This document shows, in pieces, positions 44,680-53,372 of a stretch of DNA of 64,000 bases. The notes below the pieces were generated by a model. That model searched no databases. It was not told the DNA's origin and saw only the letters and a program-made list of their open reading frames with translations. The position numbers were made by a program, and so were the translations under genes. Every line of letters begins with the position of its first letter. The first letter of the stretch is position 1. The stretch covers positions 39,057 to 103,056 of the forward strand of contig JAUSFB010000077.1 of the NCBI GenBank assembly GCA_030651575.1. The letters run 5' to 3'. This stretch comes from Phaeospirillum sp. Lineage in GTDB: Bacteria; Pseudomonadota; Alphaproteobacteria; Rhodospirillales; Magnetospirillaceae.

Positions 44680-46128
44680 CTATTGCCGCCAGAACGCTGG
44701 GATGAACAGCACCAGGATGGTGAACAGCTCGACCCGGCCAAACAGCATGCCGCCGGCCAGCAGCCACTTGGCGGCATCGGGCAAGGCGGCATAGGAGCCG
44801 CCGGCTCCGATCTCGCTTCCCAGGCCCGGCCCCAGATTGGCCAGCGCCGAGGCCGCCCCAGTGATCGCCGCAATGAAATCAAGCCCCAGAAAGGCCAGCG
44901 CCATGGACAAAATCGCGAAGGACAGGGCGTAGACGAACAAGAACCCCATCACCGAGCCCAGCACATCTTCTGGAATCGGTCGCCGGTTGAAGGTGGGGAT
45001 CAGAACCGCATGCGGCCGCAACAGGCGGCGCATCTGCACCAGGGCATCGGCGAACAGGAACTGGAACCGAAAGACCTTGATGCCGCCGGTGGTCGAACCG
45101 GCACAGCCGCCGACAAAGGCCAGAAAGAACAAAATCGCAGCCGGCATCCCGCCCCACTGCCCGTATTCCAGGGTGAACAGCCCGGTTCCGGTCATCACCG
45201 AGGCCACGGTGAAAAAACCATGGCGCAGCGCGTCCAGCGGCGCCAGTCCCCGGCTACCCGCCAGCCACAGGGTGACGCCCACGGCGCCCAGCGTCATCAG
45301 CCCGAAATACCACCGCAACTGCCCATCGCGCAGCGAGGCCTTGGCGTTGCCCTGGGCCAACTGGAAGAACAACAAAAAAGGCAGGCCGCCGGTCACCATG
45401 CCGAGCGTGACGATCACATCGATGGTGGCATTGTTGAAATGGCCGATCGAGGCGTCCGAGGTCGAGAACCCGCCCGTGGAAATGGTGCTCATGGCGTGGG
45501 CCAGCGCCTCGAACCCGGTCATTCCTGCCGTCCACAGCAATAGCGCCAGCACGCCGGTGACCCCCGCATAGGCCCCCAGGATTACGGTGGCGATGCGGGT
45601 GACGCGCGAGGTGGCGCGCTCGGCCGGTCCCGGCACTTCCAGCCGGAACATCTGCATGCCGCCGATGGCCAGATTGGGCAGAACCGCGACCGCCATGGCG
45701 ATGACTCCCAGACCACCCAGCCAGTTGAGCAGCACCCGCCACAGCAACAGCCCGCGCGGCAACCCGTCCAGTCCGTGAATGACGCTGGCTCCGGTGGCGG
45801 TCAGGCCGCTGATGGTCTCGAACGCCGCATCGGTGAATGACAGATGCAGCGGCCCGTAAATAAGTGGCAGGGCGGCGAACAGCCCCGGAACCAACCAGGC
45901 GAACCCGGCTGCCAGATAGACCTGACGGATCGTCCGTCGCGTGGGCGCGGTCCGGGTTCCCAGCACCAGCAGCAGCCCCGCGAACAGGGTCAGCCCGGAG
46001 GAAACGGCGAAAACCCGCCACTCGGCGTGATTATCGCGAAAATCCAGCAGGGCCGGCAGCACCATGGCCCCCGCCAGCACGCAGAGCAGGATTCCGATCA
46101 CCTGAAAGACGGGACGAAGATCAATCAT
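44680..46128 (-). CDS. trkH: TrkH-family potassium uptake protein, copy 1
   Basis: 482 residues, four M-P-M repeats. Selectivity-loop sequences visible: LTATGASVIHGLD, STGGFSTSDASIGHF, TGTGLFTLEYGQWG and ASALANLGPGLGSEIGAGGS. Forms the K+ pore of the Trk system; NAD-binding TrkA subunits are not adjacent. It lies 7 bases after the second TrkH gene and is clearly its paralogue, so this is a tandem duplication. Confidence 0.93.
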   Translation of the reverse strand: MIDLRPVFQVIGILLCVLAGAMVLPALLDFRDNHAEWRVFAVSSGLTLFAGLLLVLGTRTAPTRRTIRQVYLAAGFAWLVPGLFAALPLIYGPLHLSFTDAAFETISGLTATGASVIHGLDGLPRGLLLWRVLLNWLGGLGVIAMAVAVLPNLAIGGMQMFRLEVPGPAERATSRVTRIATVILGAYAGVTGVLALLLWTAGMTGFEALAHAMSTISTGGFSTSDASIGHFNNATIDVIVTLGMVTGGLPFLLFFQLAQGNAKASLRDGQLRWYFGLMTLGAVGVTLWLAGSRGLAPLDALRHGFFTVASVMTGTGLFTLEYGQWGGMPAAILFFLAFVGGCAGSTTGGIKVFRFQFLFADALVQMRRLLRPHAVLIPTFNRRPIPEDVLGSVMGFLFVYALSFAILSMALAFLGLDFIAAITGAASALANLGPGLGSEIGAGGSYAALPDAAKWLLAGGMLFGRVELFTILVLFIPAFWRQ

Positions 46129-46135
46129 GACGAAC

Positions 46136-47584
46136 TCACTCCCGCCAATAACTGCGCGAGAACAGCACCGCCACGGTGAACAACTCCAGGCGTCCCAGCA
46201 TCATTTCGAACGCCAGCACCCATTTGGCCAGATCAGGCAGCGGCCGATAGCTTCCCCCGGGGCCGATGATGTCGCCGATGCCGGGACCGACATTGGCCAG
46301 GGCCGAGGCCGAGCCCGACAGGGCGGTGACGAAGTCAAGACCCACCGCGGTCAAAATCAGGGAAAACAAGGCGAAGGTCAGAAAGTACATCACCACGAAA
46401 CCCAGCACCGAATCCAACACCTGGGGAAGAATGGTGCGCTGATTATAGTGAATGACGAACACCCCATGCGGGTGCAGCAACCGCTTCAGGTGGATGCCCG
46501 CCAGGGCGAACAGCAATTCCCAGCGGAAGATCTTGACTCCGCCCGCCGCCGACCCGGTGCAGCCGCCGATGAACACCAGGACAAAGAACACCACCCGGGC
46601 AAAGCCGCCCCAGGCGCCGTAATCCGTGGAAACGAAGCCGGTGGTGGTGACGACCGACGTCACCGAAAATGCCGCGTGGCGGATGGCGACGCCCGGCCCC
46701 ATGTCGTTGACCGTCCACTGCCACAGGGCCAAAAGGCCGGCGAAGCTGCCGAGAAACATCAGGTACCAATGGGTCTGGGCGTCGTCGAACACCTGCGGCC
46801 GCCCGTTCTTCCACGGCCCGATCCACAAGGTGAAACTGGAGCCCCCCACGATCATGGCGAACACCGCCACCCACTGCACCGCGGTCCCCCAGTGGGACAA
46901 ATTGGCGTCGGAGGTCGAAAATCCACCGGTGGAGACCGCCGACAGGGCATGACAGACCGCATCGAACCGGTTCATGCCCGCCGCCCAGAACGCCATGCTG
47001 GCCAGGACGGTGAACGCGACATAGACCAAGGTGATCGAGGCGGCGACCTGGGTGATGCGCGGCCGGATCTTGTCGGACTTGTCCGAGCTTTCCATGCGAA
47101 AGACCTGCATGCCGCCGATGCGCAGCAACGGCAGGATCACCACCGCCATGATGATGATGCCTTCGCCGCCCAGCCAGTTGAGCAACGACCGCCACAGCAA
47201 GATGCCCTTGGGGGCATGGTCGAGGCCGACGATGACCGTGGCTCCGGTGGTCGTCAGACCGCTCATGGCCTCGAACAGCGCGTCGGTCGGGCTGAGCCGC
47301 AGATTGCTGAAGGCGAAGGGCAGGGCGGCGAAAGCCGCCGTCGAGACCCAGGCGACCACCGTCAGCATGAAAGCCTGCCGACTGGTCAGGCTGGGCCGCC
47401 CCTTCGGCCTTGCCCCGAAGATCAGGGCCAGGGCGACAAAGGCGGTGACCATGCCCGCAAGCACGAAGACCTTCCAGTCCACGTCCTCGGACAGCAGATC
47501 CACCACCGCCGGAATCCCCATAGCGGCCGCCAGAACCAGCAGCAGGAACCCGTTGACGAAGAGAACCGGTCGAACGTCGATCAA
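46136..47584 (-). CDS. trkH: TrkH-family potassium uptake protein, copy 2
   Basis: 482 residues, the same length as copy 1. Pore segments: LTTTGATVIVGLDHAPKGI, STGGFSTSDANLSHWG, VVTTTGFVSTDYGAWGG and ASALANVGPGIGDIIGPGGS. Upstream partner of the tandem pair. The two differ most around the third and fourth loops, suggesting different affinity or gating. Confidence 0.93.
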   Translation of the reverse strand: MIDVRPVLFVNGFLLLVLAAAMGIPAVVDLLSEDVDWKVFVLAGMVTAFVALALIFGARPKGRPSLTSRQAFMLTVVAWVSTAAFAALPFAFSNLRLSPTDALFEAMSGLTTTGATVIVGLDHAPKGILLWRSLLNWLGGEGIIIMAVVILPLLRIGGMQVFRMESSDKSDKIRPRITQVAASITLVYVAFTVLASMAFWAAGMNRFDAVCHALSAVSTGGFSTSDANLSHWGTAVQWVAVFAMIVGGSSFTLWIGPWKNGRPQVFDDAQTHWYLMFLGSFAGLLALWQWTVNDMGPGVAIRHAAFSVTSVVTTTGFVSTDYGAWGGFARVVFFVLVFIGGCTGSAAGGVKIFRWELLFALAGIHLKRLLHPHGVFVIHYNQRTILPQVLDSVLGFVVMYFLTFALFSLILTAVGLDFVTALSGSASALANVGPGIGDIIGPGGSYRPLPDLAKWVLAFEMMLGRLELFTVAVLFSRSYWRE

Positions 47585-47661
47585 GTCATCTCTCCCCCCT
47601 GGAGATCAGACTCATGGACTCGTTCGCCACCCCTGTCCAGCAAATCGTTCCGAGCAAGCCG

Positions 47662-48420
47662 CTAGCGGTTCATGGCGGCGACGCCGCTGCCGACTGCGAT
47701 GCCGGCGACCCAGTCCAGGAAACGCTTGACGTCGTCGCCCTTGAAGATCAATCCGTGCTGCGGCGCCATCATGTCGATATCAAGCTTGGACACCTGCGCG
47801 ACCCAGGCGTCCCGCGCCTGCGCCGAACCGAGCCAGCGGCGATGAAAACCGTCCATATACGGAATATGCCCGGCGAAATCGGTGACGAACATGGTGCCGT
47901 TCCCCTTGTCGGGCGGCACCAGCGCCGCCCCCATATCGCCCGAGAATAAAATCCTGGCCTTGGGGTCGTAGACGCTGAAATTGCCCGACGAATGAAGGTA
48001 GTGGGCGGGGATGAAGCGTAGATTGACGTCATGCGACAACGATATTTCCAGCCCCTCGTCGGGGATGGCGGTAAATATCGCTTCGCGGTCGAAGTGAGAG
48101 ACAAATCCACCCCACAGCCATGAGAGGTATATCTTCACGTCAGGCTTGCAGACGCGGCGCCACAACGGCAGCGAGGATCCGATATCAGGGTCCTGGTGCG
48201 ACAAAAACAGCATCTTGATGTCGTCGACCGAAATTTCGCGGGTCAGGGCCGCCAGCATGGCGGGGAAGACCTCCATCCCGCCGGGATCGAGCAAGATCGC
48301 CGCGTTGCCCGAGCGGATGACATATTGATTGGTGTCGATGACATTGTCGGGCTTGTCCGGGTCCTGGCCAAAAGCCTGCCAGCAATGATCGTCTTGACGA
48401 AACAGGGTGACGCACTTCAT
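47662..48420 (-). CDS. Metallo-beta-lactamase-fold protein, ODP-like (diiron O2-binding)
   Basis: 252 residues, a stand-alone MBL domain of the flavodiiron/ODP type with no flavodoxin part. Metal motifs: FLSHQDPDIGSSLPLW (variant HxxxD loop), IPAHYLHSSGNFSVYD (His), LFSGDMGAALV (bridging Asp) and MAPQHGLIF (last His). In Treponema denticola, ODP is a diiron O2 sensor coupled to a chemoreceptor. Here the gene starts 10 bases after an unusual chemoreceptor-like gene, supporting a sensor-transducer pair. Confidence 0.85.
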   Translation of the reverse strand: MKCVTLFRQDDHCWQAFGQDPDKPDNVIDTNQYVIRSGNAAILLDPGGMEVFPAMLAALTREISVDDIKMLFLSHQDPDIGSSLPLWRRVCKPDVKIYLSWLWGGFVSHFDREAIFTAIPDEGLEISLSHDVNLRFIPAHYLHSSGNFSVYDPKARILFSGDMGAALVPPDKGNGTMFVTDFAGHIPYMDGFHRRWLGSAQARDAWVAQVSKLDIDMMAPQHGLIFKGDDVKRFLDWVAGIAVGSGVAAMNR

Positions 48421-48430
48421 GGGATGCTCG

Positions 48431-49159
48431 CTAGCCGTTGTCTTCGAGTTCGTCGAGGCTGTCCAGGCCGATCCGCCGCAGCGATTCGCCCTTTTCCGAG
48501 GCCCGCCGAACCGCGTCGGAAGCCTCGTCGATCATCACGCGCAGATCGTCCACGTAACGCCGCATCGTGTCGGAGACCGTGCGGAACTCCTTTTCATGGA
48601 CGCCGGCCGCAGCGGCCTCGATGGCGATGTTGGTGGCGATGGAGTCCGACTGGCTGACCACCTCTTCGACGCCATGGGCGCGGCGCGATAATTCGCGGAC
48701 GCTGTTGGCCATCTCGTCCAGGGTCTCGACCAACAACTGCATGATCTGGAAAAAACCCCGATCGACGGTCGCTCTCGCCGTGGCGGAGTGGGTGCCGTCA
48801 TTGATCAGGCCACAGGCGCGCTCGAACAGCGACATCTGCAACAAGCCGCGCAGAATGGTGGAGGACAAGGCGAAGGTCCGCCCCCGCAGCGCGTTCATCT
48901 CGCCCTGGATCTGAGCCAGTCGATTGACCAGTTCGCGGGTGTACTGGGTCAACGCCCGGACGGCGCGCCCCTTGTCGCCGGCCCGACCCGCCGCCAGTTC
49001 CGCGTTGAGGGACAAAATGCGGAGATTCTCCGCCAGCTCGTCCAACTCACCGAAGGCGTGAAAGGCCCGACGGCAATCGCCGAGCAGCCCATTGGCGCGC
49101 GCTTCGATACGGTCGGTGCGCTGTGTCTGGGCGCGCGCCGGAATCGACACCTGATTCAT
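48431..49159 (-). CDS. Chemoreceptor-like cytoplasmic helical protein with two degenerate tip segments
   Basis: 242 residues from ATG 49159 (a 49192 start is possible), almost wholly helical, no membrane segment. Residues about 46-80 (LRILSLNAELAAGRAGDKGR) and about 171-206 (SIATNIAIEAAAAGVHEKEF) each resemble the chemoreceptor hairpin tip, usually read as [21 protein letters not shown], but both are degenerate. A normal receptor has one tip. Start codon has AGGGGG 11 bases upstream. Probably transmits the signal of the neighbouring ODP-like protein to CheA/CheW; inference. Confidence 0.65.
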   Translation of the reverse strand: MNQVSIPARAQTQRTDRIEARANGLLGDCRRAFHAFGELDELAENLRILSLNAELAAGRAGDKGRAVRALTQYTRELVNRLAQIQGEMNALRGRTFALSSTILRGLLQMSLFERACGLINDGTHSATARATVDRGFFQIMQLLVETLDEMANSVRELSRRAHGVEEVVSQSDSIATNIAIEAAAAGVHEKEFRTVSDTMRRYVDDLRVMIDEASDAVRRASEKGESLRRIGLDSLDELEDNG

Positions 49160-49531
49160 GGCTGTGACAGCCCCCTGTAAACCACTATTCATCCGTCGAA
49201 CCGGGCAGATCATAACGGTTTTCGAGGACGACAACAGGGGGATTCTTTGCCGAGGCCTGAGCTGCCGCGCCCGAATAAGAACAAACAAGACACATTGCGA
49301 AGGAATATCTTGACATTATCGAGGTTATAGATATATAGATTCCTATCAACGCCGCAGCTACGCCCGCAGCCTCCCCCGCTTCCGCCGCCCGGATAACCGT
49401 TCCGTCTGAACGGCCCGCCGGCGTCCGTCCCGTCCAACGGCGGCCAGGCGTCTCGGCCGACGCCAAGGCCAGAACCGCATCTGCGCGGACGCGCCCCGAC
49501 ATTCACCGAATCAGGACGAAGGGAACAAACC
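49160..49531. other. Divergent intergenic region, left edge of phage-like module
   Basis: 372 bases between the minus-strand chemoreceptor-like gene and the capsid gene. 49255-49345 is AT-rich and contains the promoter candidate. 49346-49531 is GC-rich and open in one frame (Ala/Pro/Arg-rich reading), beginning right after a stop codon and lacking a start; it could be the remnant end of a scaffold-type gene, or plain leader. No attachment site seen. Confidence 0.45.
49310..49337 (+). promoter_or_regulatory. Sigma70-type promoter for the phage-like module
   Basis: TTGACA and TATATA separated by 16 bases, in an AT-rich pocket that contrasts with the surrounding GC-rich DNA. Points toward the capsid gene, about 195 bases upstream of its ATG. 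One of the best consensus promoters in the window. Confidence 0.6.
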
Positions 49532-50350
49532 ATGTCCACGAGTATCGTCAACGGCTATTCCAAACAATATGGCCACGAGGTCCATGCCGCCTATCAGCGC
49601 ATGGGCACCAAGCTGCGCAATACCGTGCGGGTGCGCAACAACGTCAAGGGTGCCATCGCCGTCTTCCAGAAAGTCGGCAAGGGCACCGCCAGCACCAAGG
49701 CCCGTCACGGCAAGGTGCCGGTGATGAATGTCGATCACAGCACCGTCGAATGCCAGCTCTATGACTACTATGCCGGCGACTGGCTGGATAAGCTCGACGA
49801 CCTGAAGGTCGAGCACGACGAGCGCGCTGTCCTGACCAATGCCGGCGCCTATGCCCTGGGCCGCAAGACCGACGAACTGATCATCGCCGAGTTGGACAAG
49901 TCCACCAACTACGCCCTCGATGGCGCCACCGCCCTGACCAAGGCCAAGGTGCTGAACGCCTTCGAGATGCTGGGCGACGCCGATGTCCCCGATGATGGCG
50001 AGCGTTACGCCATCATCGGTTGGAAGCAGTGGTCTGACCTGATGAACATCACCGAGTTCGCCCATGCCGACTATGTGGGCGGGGACGACCTGCCGTGGAA
50101 GGGCACCCAGGCCAAGAAGTGGCTGGGCACCCTGTGGATGCCCCATTCCGGGCTGACCAAGAGCGGTGGGGTTCGCTACTGCTACTGGTATCACAAGACC
50201 GCCATCGGTCATGCCTGCGGCGCCGAGGTCAAGACCGAGATCACCTACCAGGGCGATCGCGCCGCCTGGTTCATCAACAATTTCATGTCCCAGGGTAGTT
50301 CACTGGTCGATGCCGCCGGCATCGTCTCGCTGCGCTGCCTCGAATCCTAG
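49532..50350 (+). CDS. Phage major capsid protein (podovirus type)
   Basis: 272 residues starting MSTSIVNGYSKQYGHEVHAA, with HK97-fold-like features and signature-like stretches: TVECQLYDYYAGDWLDKLDD, AYALGRKTDELIIAELDKST, and GERYAIIGWKQWSDLMNITE. Resembles capsid proteins of T7-like and related podoviruses of alphaproteobacteria. First gene of the structural module, with GGGAACAAACC before the ATG. No portal or scaffold gene precedes it. Confidence 0.85.
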   Translation: MSTSIVNGYSKQYGHEVHAAYQRMGTKLRNTVRVRNNVKGAIAVFQKVGKGTASTKARHGKVPVMNVDHSTVECQLYDYYAGDWLDKLDDLKVEHDERAVLTNAGAYALGRKTDELIIAELDKSTNYALDGATALTKAKVLNAFEMLGDADVPDDGERYAIIGWKQWSDLMNITEFAHADYVGGDDLPWKGTQAKKWLGTLWMPHSGLTKSGGVRYCYWYHKTAIGHACGAEVKTEITYQGDRAAWFINNFMSQGSSLVDAAGIVSLRCLES

Positions 50351-50360
50351 GGAGGCTTTC

Positions 50361-50630
50361 ATGGCCTATCAGTCCAAGGATCTCAGCGTGCTGGCCTATG
50401 CCAACGGCTTTACGCTGTGGCATTACGCCACCGCCGATTCCGCCACCACCGTCGATACCAGCGGTTATTTCAACGCAGCCTCGATCATGCTGCGGACCGG
50501 CGACATCATCGTCGCCAACGTCGATACCGCCGGCGTCTTGCAGGGCGGCATGTTCCTGGTCTCGACCAACGCCGGCGGCGTGGTCGATATCAACGACATG
50601 ACCCAGATCGGCAGTGCTGATACGCGCTAG
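50361..50630 (+). CDS. Small phage structural protein (89 aa), hypothetical
   Basis: GGGAGG ribosome binding site; starts 10 bases after the capsid stop. Sequence is beta-rich (FTLWHYATADSATTVDTSGY, then FLVSTNAGGVVDINDMTQIG). Position directly after the capsid suggests a capsid decoration or head-completion protein; no family match claimed. Confidence 0.65.
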   Translation: MAYQSKDLSVLAYANGFTLWHYATADSATTVDTSGYFNAASIMLRTGDIIVANVDTAGVLQGGMFLVSTNAGGVVDINDMTQIGSADTR

Positions 50631-50669
50631 CCGGTTGATTGTTCAAGCGGGCCGCCCCCTGGGCGGTTT

Positions 50670-50700
50670 CCTCCCCCGGTTCCGGCCGGGGGAGGGTTTT
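50670..50700 (+). terminator. Rho-independent terminator 1 of the phage module
   Basis: CCTCCCCCGG pairs with CCGGGGGAGG, 6-base loop, then GTTTTC. It sits 40 bases after the 89-aa gene and before the tail-tubular-A gene, so it would attenuate tail-gene expression relative to capsid. Confidence 0.8.
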
Positions 50701-50851
50701 CATTGATCCATTTCCCTTCGGCCCCGGCGCTTTGGCGAGGTTCCCTCTCCCTTGCCTCACGCGCTGGCCGCCGCCCCGCCCTCGCGCGTTGAATCCGCTG
50801 CGGGGGCGGGGAAGGATAAGCCCGTCCCCTCATCTCCGAAGGAGAACCGCC

Positions 50852-51421
50852 ATGGCCTTGTCCGCCATCGCCTTGTGCTCGCGCGCGCTGTTGCGCCTCG
50901 GCGCGACCACCATCGCCAGCTTTGACGACGGCACCGCCGAATCGGAGGTGGCGGCCAATCTGTATCCACCGTTGCGCGATGCAGTGCTATCGTCGCATCC
51001 GTGGAGCTTCGCCACCGGCCAGGTCACCCTGGCGCGGCTGGCCGGCGAGCCGCTGGCCGATTTCGGCTGCGCCTTTCAACTGCCCGCCGACTTCCTGCGC
51101 GTGCTGTCGGCCGGCCCCACCGGGCGCGGCCAGGGCTTGACCTACCGCATCCGGGAAAGCCGCCTGCTGTGCGATTCCGACGAGGTGGTGCTGACCTATG
51201 TCTTTCGTCCGGACGAGACCGCCTTTCCGCCGTTCTTCGCCCAGATGCTGATCGCGCGCCTGACCGCCGAGTTCTGCATTCCCATCACTGAAAGCACGGC
51301 CCGTGCCCAGTTTCTGTTCCGGTTGGCCGAGGATGAATTCCGCCGCGCCAAGCTGATCGACGGCCAGCAGCACACGCCGCCGGCCATTACCGATTTCCCG
51401 CTGGTGGATGTGCGGTCGTGA
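50852..51421 (+). CDS. Tail tubular protein A (T7 gp11-like)
   Basis: ATG at 50852 with GAAGGAGA upstream, 189 residues, close to T7 gp11 length. Contains ALCSRALLRLGATTIASFDD, ANLYPPLRDAVLSSHPWSFA and LPADFLRVLSAG, typical of this family, whose ring forms the neck between portal and tail. Longer upstream frame rejected. Stop overlaps the next gene's GTG start. Confidence 0.9.
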   Translation: MALSAIALCSRALLRLGATTIASFDDGTAESEVAANLYPPLRDAVLSSHPWSFATGQVTLARLAGEPLADFGCAFQLPADFLRVLSAGPTGRGQGLTYRIRESRLLCDSDEVVLTYVFRPDETAFPPFFAQMLIARLTAEFCIPITESTARAQFLFRLAEDEFRRAKLIDGQQHTPPAITDFPLVDVRS

Positions 51422-53322
51422 ACGGCCTCTTCACCCTGAACAAGACCAGCTTTACTGCCGGCGAGCTGGATCTTGAACTGATGGGCCGCAGCGATCTGGG
51501 GGCCTTCGCCAATGGCGCCAAGCGCCTGCGCAACGTCATCATCGCGCCCACCGGCGGAGTCAGCCGCCGCGCCGGTCTGCGCTATGTCGCCACCGCGCGC
51601 GGTCCTGGCCGGCTGATCGCCTTCGAGTTCAATACCCAGCAAACCTATCTGATGGTGGTGACCGACGATCACATCGACATCCATGCCGACGGCGCCCTGG
51701 TCGCCACCCTCGCCACCCCGTGGAGCGCAGCCCAGATCCCCCAGATCGGCTGGACCCAGAGCGCCGACACCCTGCTGCTGACCCATCCCGACGTACCGCC
51801 CCGCAAGATCACCCGGACCGCCGCCAACGCCTGGACCATCGCCGAGTGGTCGTTCCATGAAGACGACGTCGTCGTCTACCTGCCGCATCATAAATTCGCC
51901 GATGACGCGGTGACTTTGACCCCCAGCGCGACCACGGGCGCCATCACCCTGACCGCCTCGGCCGACACTTTTCTGGCCGCCCATGTGGGGTTGCGCCTGC
52001 GGCTGGGTGGCAAGCAGGTTCTGGTCACCGCCGTCGCCTCGGCGACCCAGGCCGACGCCACCGTCAAGGAGACCCTGGCCGCGACCACCGCCACCAAGGA
52101 TTGGGAGGAGCAGTCCTTTTCGGCCTTGCGCGGCTGGCCGATCTCGGTCTGCTTCCACCAGAGCCGTCTGGTGATCGGCGGCAGCCGCGACCTGCCCAAC
52201 CGGTTATGGTTGTCCAAATCCATGGACCTGTTCAATTTCGACCTTGGCACCGGCCTCGACGACGAGAGCATCGAGTTCTCCATGCTGTCCGATCAGGTCA
52301 ACGCCATCCGCGCCGTGTTCTCCGGCCGCCACCTTCAGGTCTTCACCTCGGGGGCCGAGTACATGGTCACCGGCACGCCGTTGACCCCCACCAAGATCCA
52401 GGTCACCCGCCAGACCCGCATCGGCTCGCCGGTGGACCGTATGGTGCCGCCGCGCGATGTGGACGGAGCCACCCATTTCGTGTCGCGCAATGGTCGCGAT
52501 CTGCGGGAGTTCCTCTATGCCGATGTGGAGCAGGCCTATCAGTCCCACGACCTCGCCATGATAGCCAAACACGTCATGAAGGGGCCGGTGGACCAGGATT
52601 ACGATGCCATCCACCGCTTGTTCCATGTGGTGATGGAAGATGGGACGCTGGCGACGCTGACCATTTACCGCGCCGAAAAGGTGACGGCCTGGACGGTGTT
52701 CGAAACCGCGGGCCGGTTCCGGGCGGTCGCTGTGGTCGAAGGCGCGGTCTTTGTCCTGGTCGAACGTCAGGGCGTTACCCTCCTCGAACGCTTCGACGAC
52801 GATATCAACCTCGACAGCGCCCTGACCGGCTTGCAGGCGTCGCCCACCGCATCATGGGGCGGACTGGATCACCTGGAGGGACGCACCGTGCGCGTTCTGG
52901 CCGATGGCGGCGCCATCGCCGATCTGACGGTCGTCGCCGGTCATGTCACCCTGGCCCAGCCGGCCAGCGCCATCCAGGCCGGCCTGGCCTATGCCCACGA
53001 GATCGAACCATTGCCGCCGGTCGCCGGCTCGGGTCAGTCCATCGCGCCCGGCCAGCTGGTGCGCATGGTTCTGGCCCATTTCCGGGTGCTGGACACCAAG
53101 GCGTTGCACATCGATACCGGCAGAGGCTCGACCCCGATTCCATTCCGCCGCTTCGGCTCCGATCGCTTCGGGGCCGAGCCGCCGGCCTTTTCCGGCGATG
53201 TCCGGGTCAGGGCGCTGGGCTGGAACCGCAACGCCATGCAGCCGCTGTGGCGAATCTCGCAAGACGTCCCCATGCCCTGCACCGTGCTGTCGGTATCCAC
53301 CCAGATCAAGCTGGCGGAATAG
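51418..53322 (+). CDS. Tail tubular protein B (T7 gp12-like)
   Basis: 634 residues from GTG. N-terminus FTLNKTSFTAGELDLELMGR and GAKRLRNVIIAPTGGVSRRA, then beta-rich repeats, e.g. SVCFHQSRLVIGGSRDLPNR and FFLVERQ-like strands, fit the short-tail nozzle protein of T7-type phages. About 160 residues shorter than T7 gp12. Translationally coupled to tail tubular A. Confidence 0.88.
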   Translation: MNGLFTLNKTSFTAGELDLELMGRSDLGAFANGAKRLRNVIIAPTGGVSRRAGLRYVATARGPGRLIAFEFNTQQTYLMVVTDDHIDIHADGALVATLATPWSAAQIPQIGWTQSADTLLLTHPDVPPRKITRTAANAWTIAEWSFHEDDVVVYLPHHKFADDAVTLTPSATTGAITLTASADTFLAAHVGLRLRLGGKQVLVTAVASATQADATVKETLAATTATKDWEEQSFSALRGWPISVCFHQSRLVIGGSRDLPNRLWLSKSMDLFNFDLGTGLDDESIEFSMLSDQVNAIRAVFSGRHLQVFTSGAEYMVTGTPLTPTKIQVTRQTRIGSPVDRMVPPRDVDGATHFVSRNGRDLREFLYADVEQAYQSHDLAMIAKHVMKGPVDQDYDAIHRLFHVVMEDGTLATLTIYRAEKVTAWTVFETAGRFRAVAVVEGAVFVLVERQGVTLLERFDDDINLDSALTGLQASPTASWGGLDHLEGRTVRVLADGGAIADLTVVAGHVTLAQPASAIQAGLAYAHEIEPLPPVAGSGQSIAPGQLVRMVLAHFRVLDTKALHIDTGRGSTPIPFRRFGSDRFGAEPPAFSGDVRVRALGWNRNAMQPLWRISQDVPMPCTVLSVSTQIKLAE

Positions 53323-53372
53323 AAATCTCCGGCGCGGGTCGCGTCGCTCTCTTTTTCCAAGGAATCCCTCTC

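Noticed and set aside
49346..49531. Scaffold-protein gene before the capsid gene
   Set aside because: A frame is open, but it begins directly after a stop, has no start codon or ribosome binding site, and is only about 60 codons; noted as a possible remnant.
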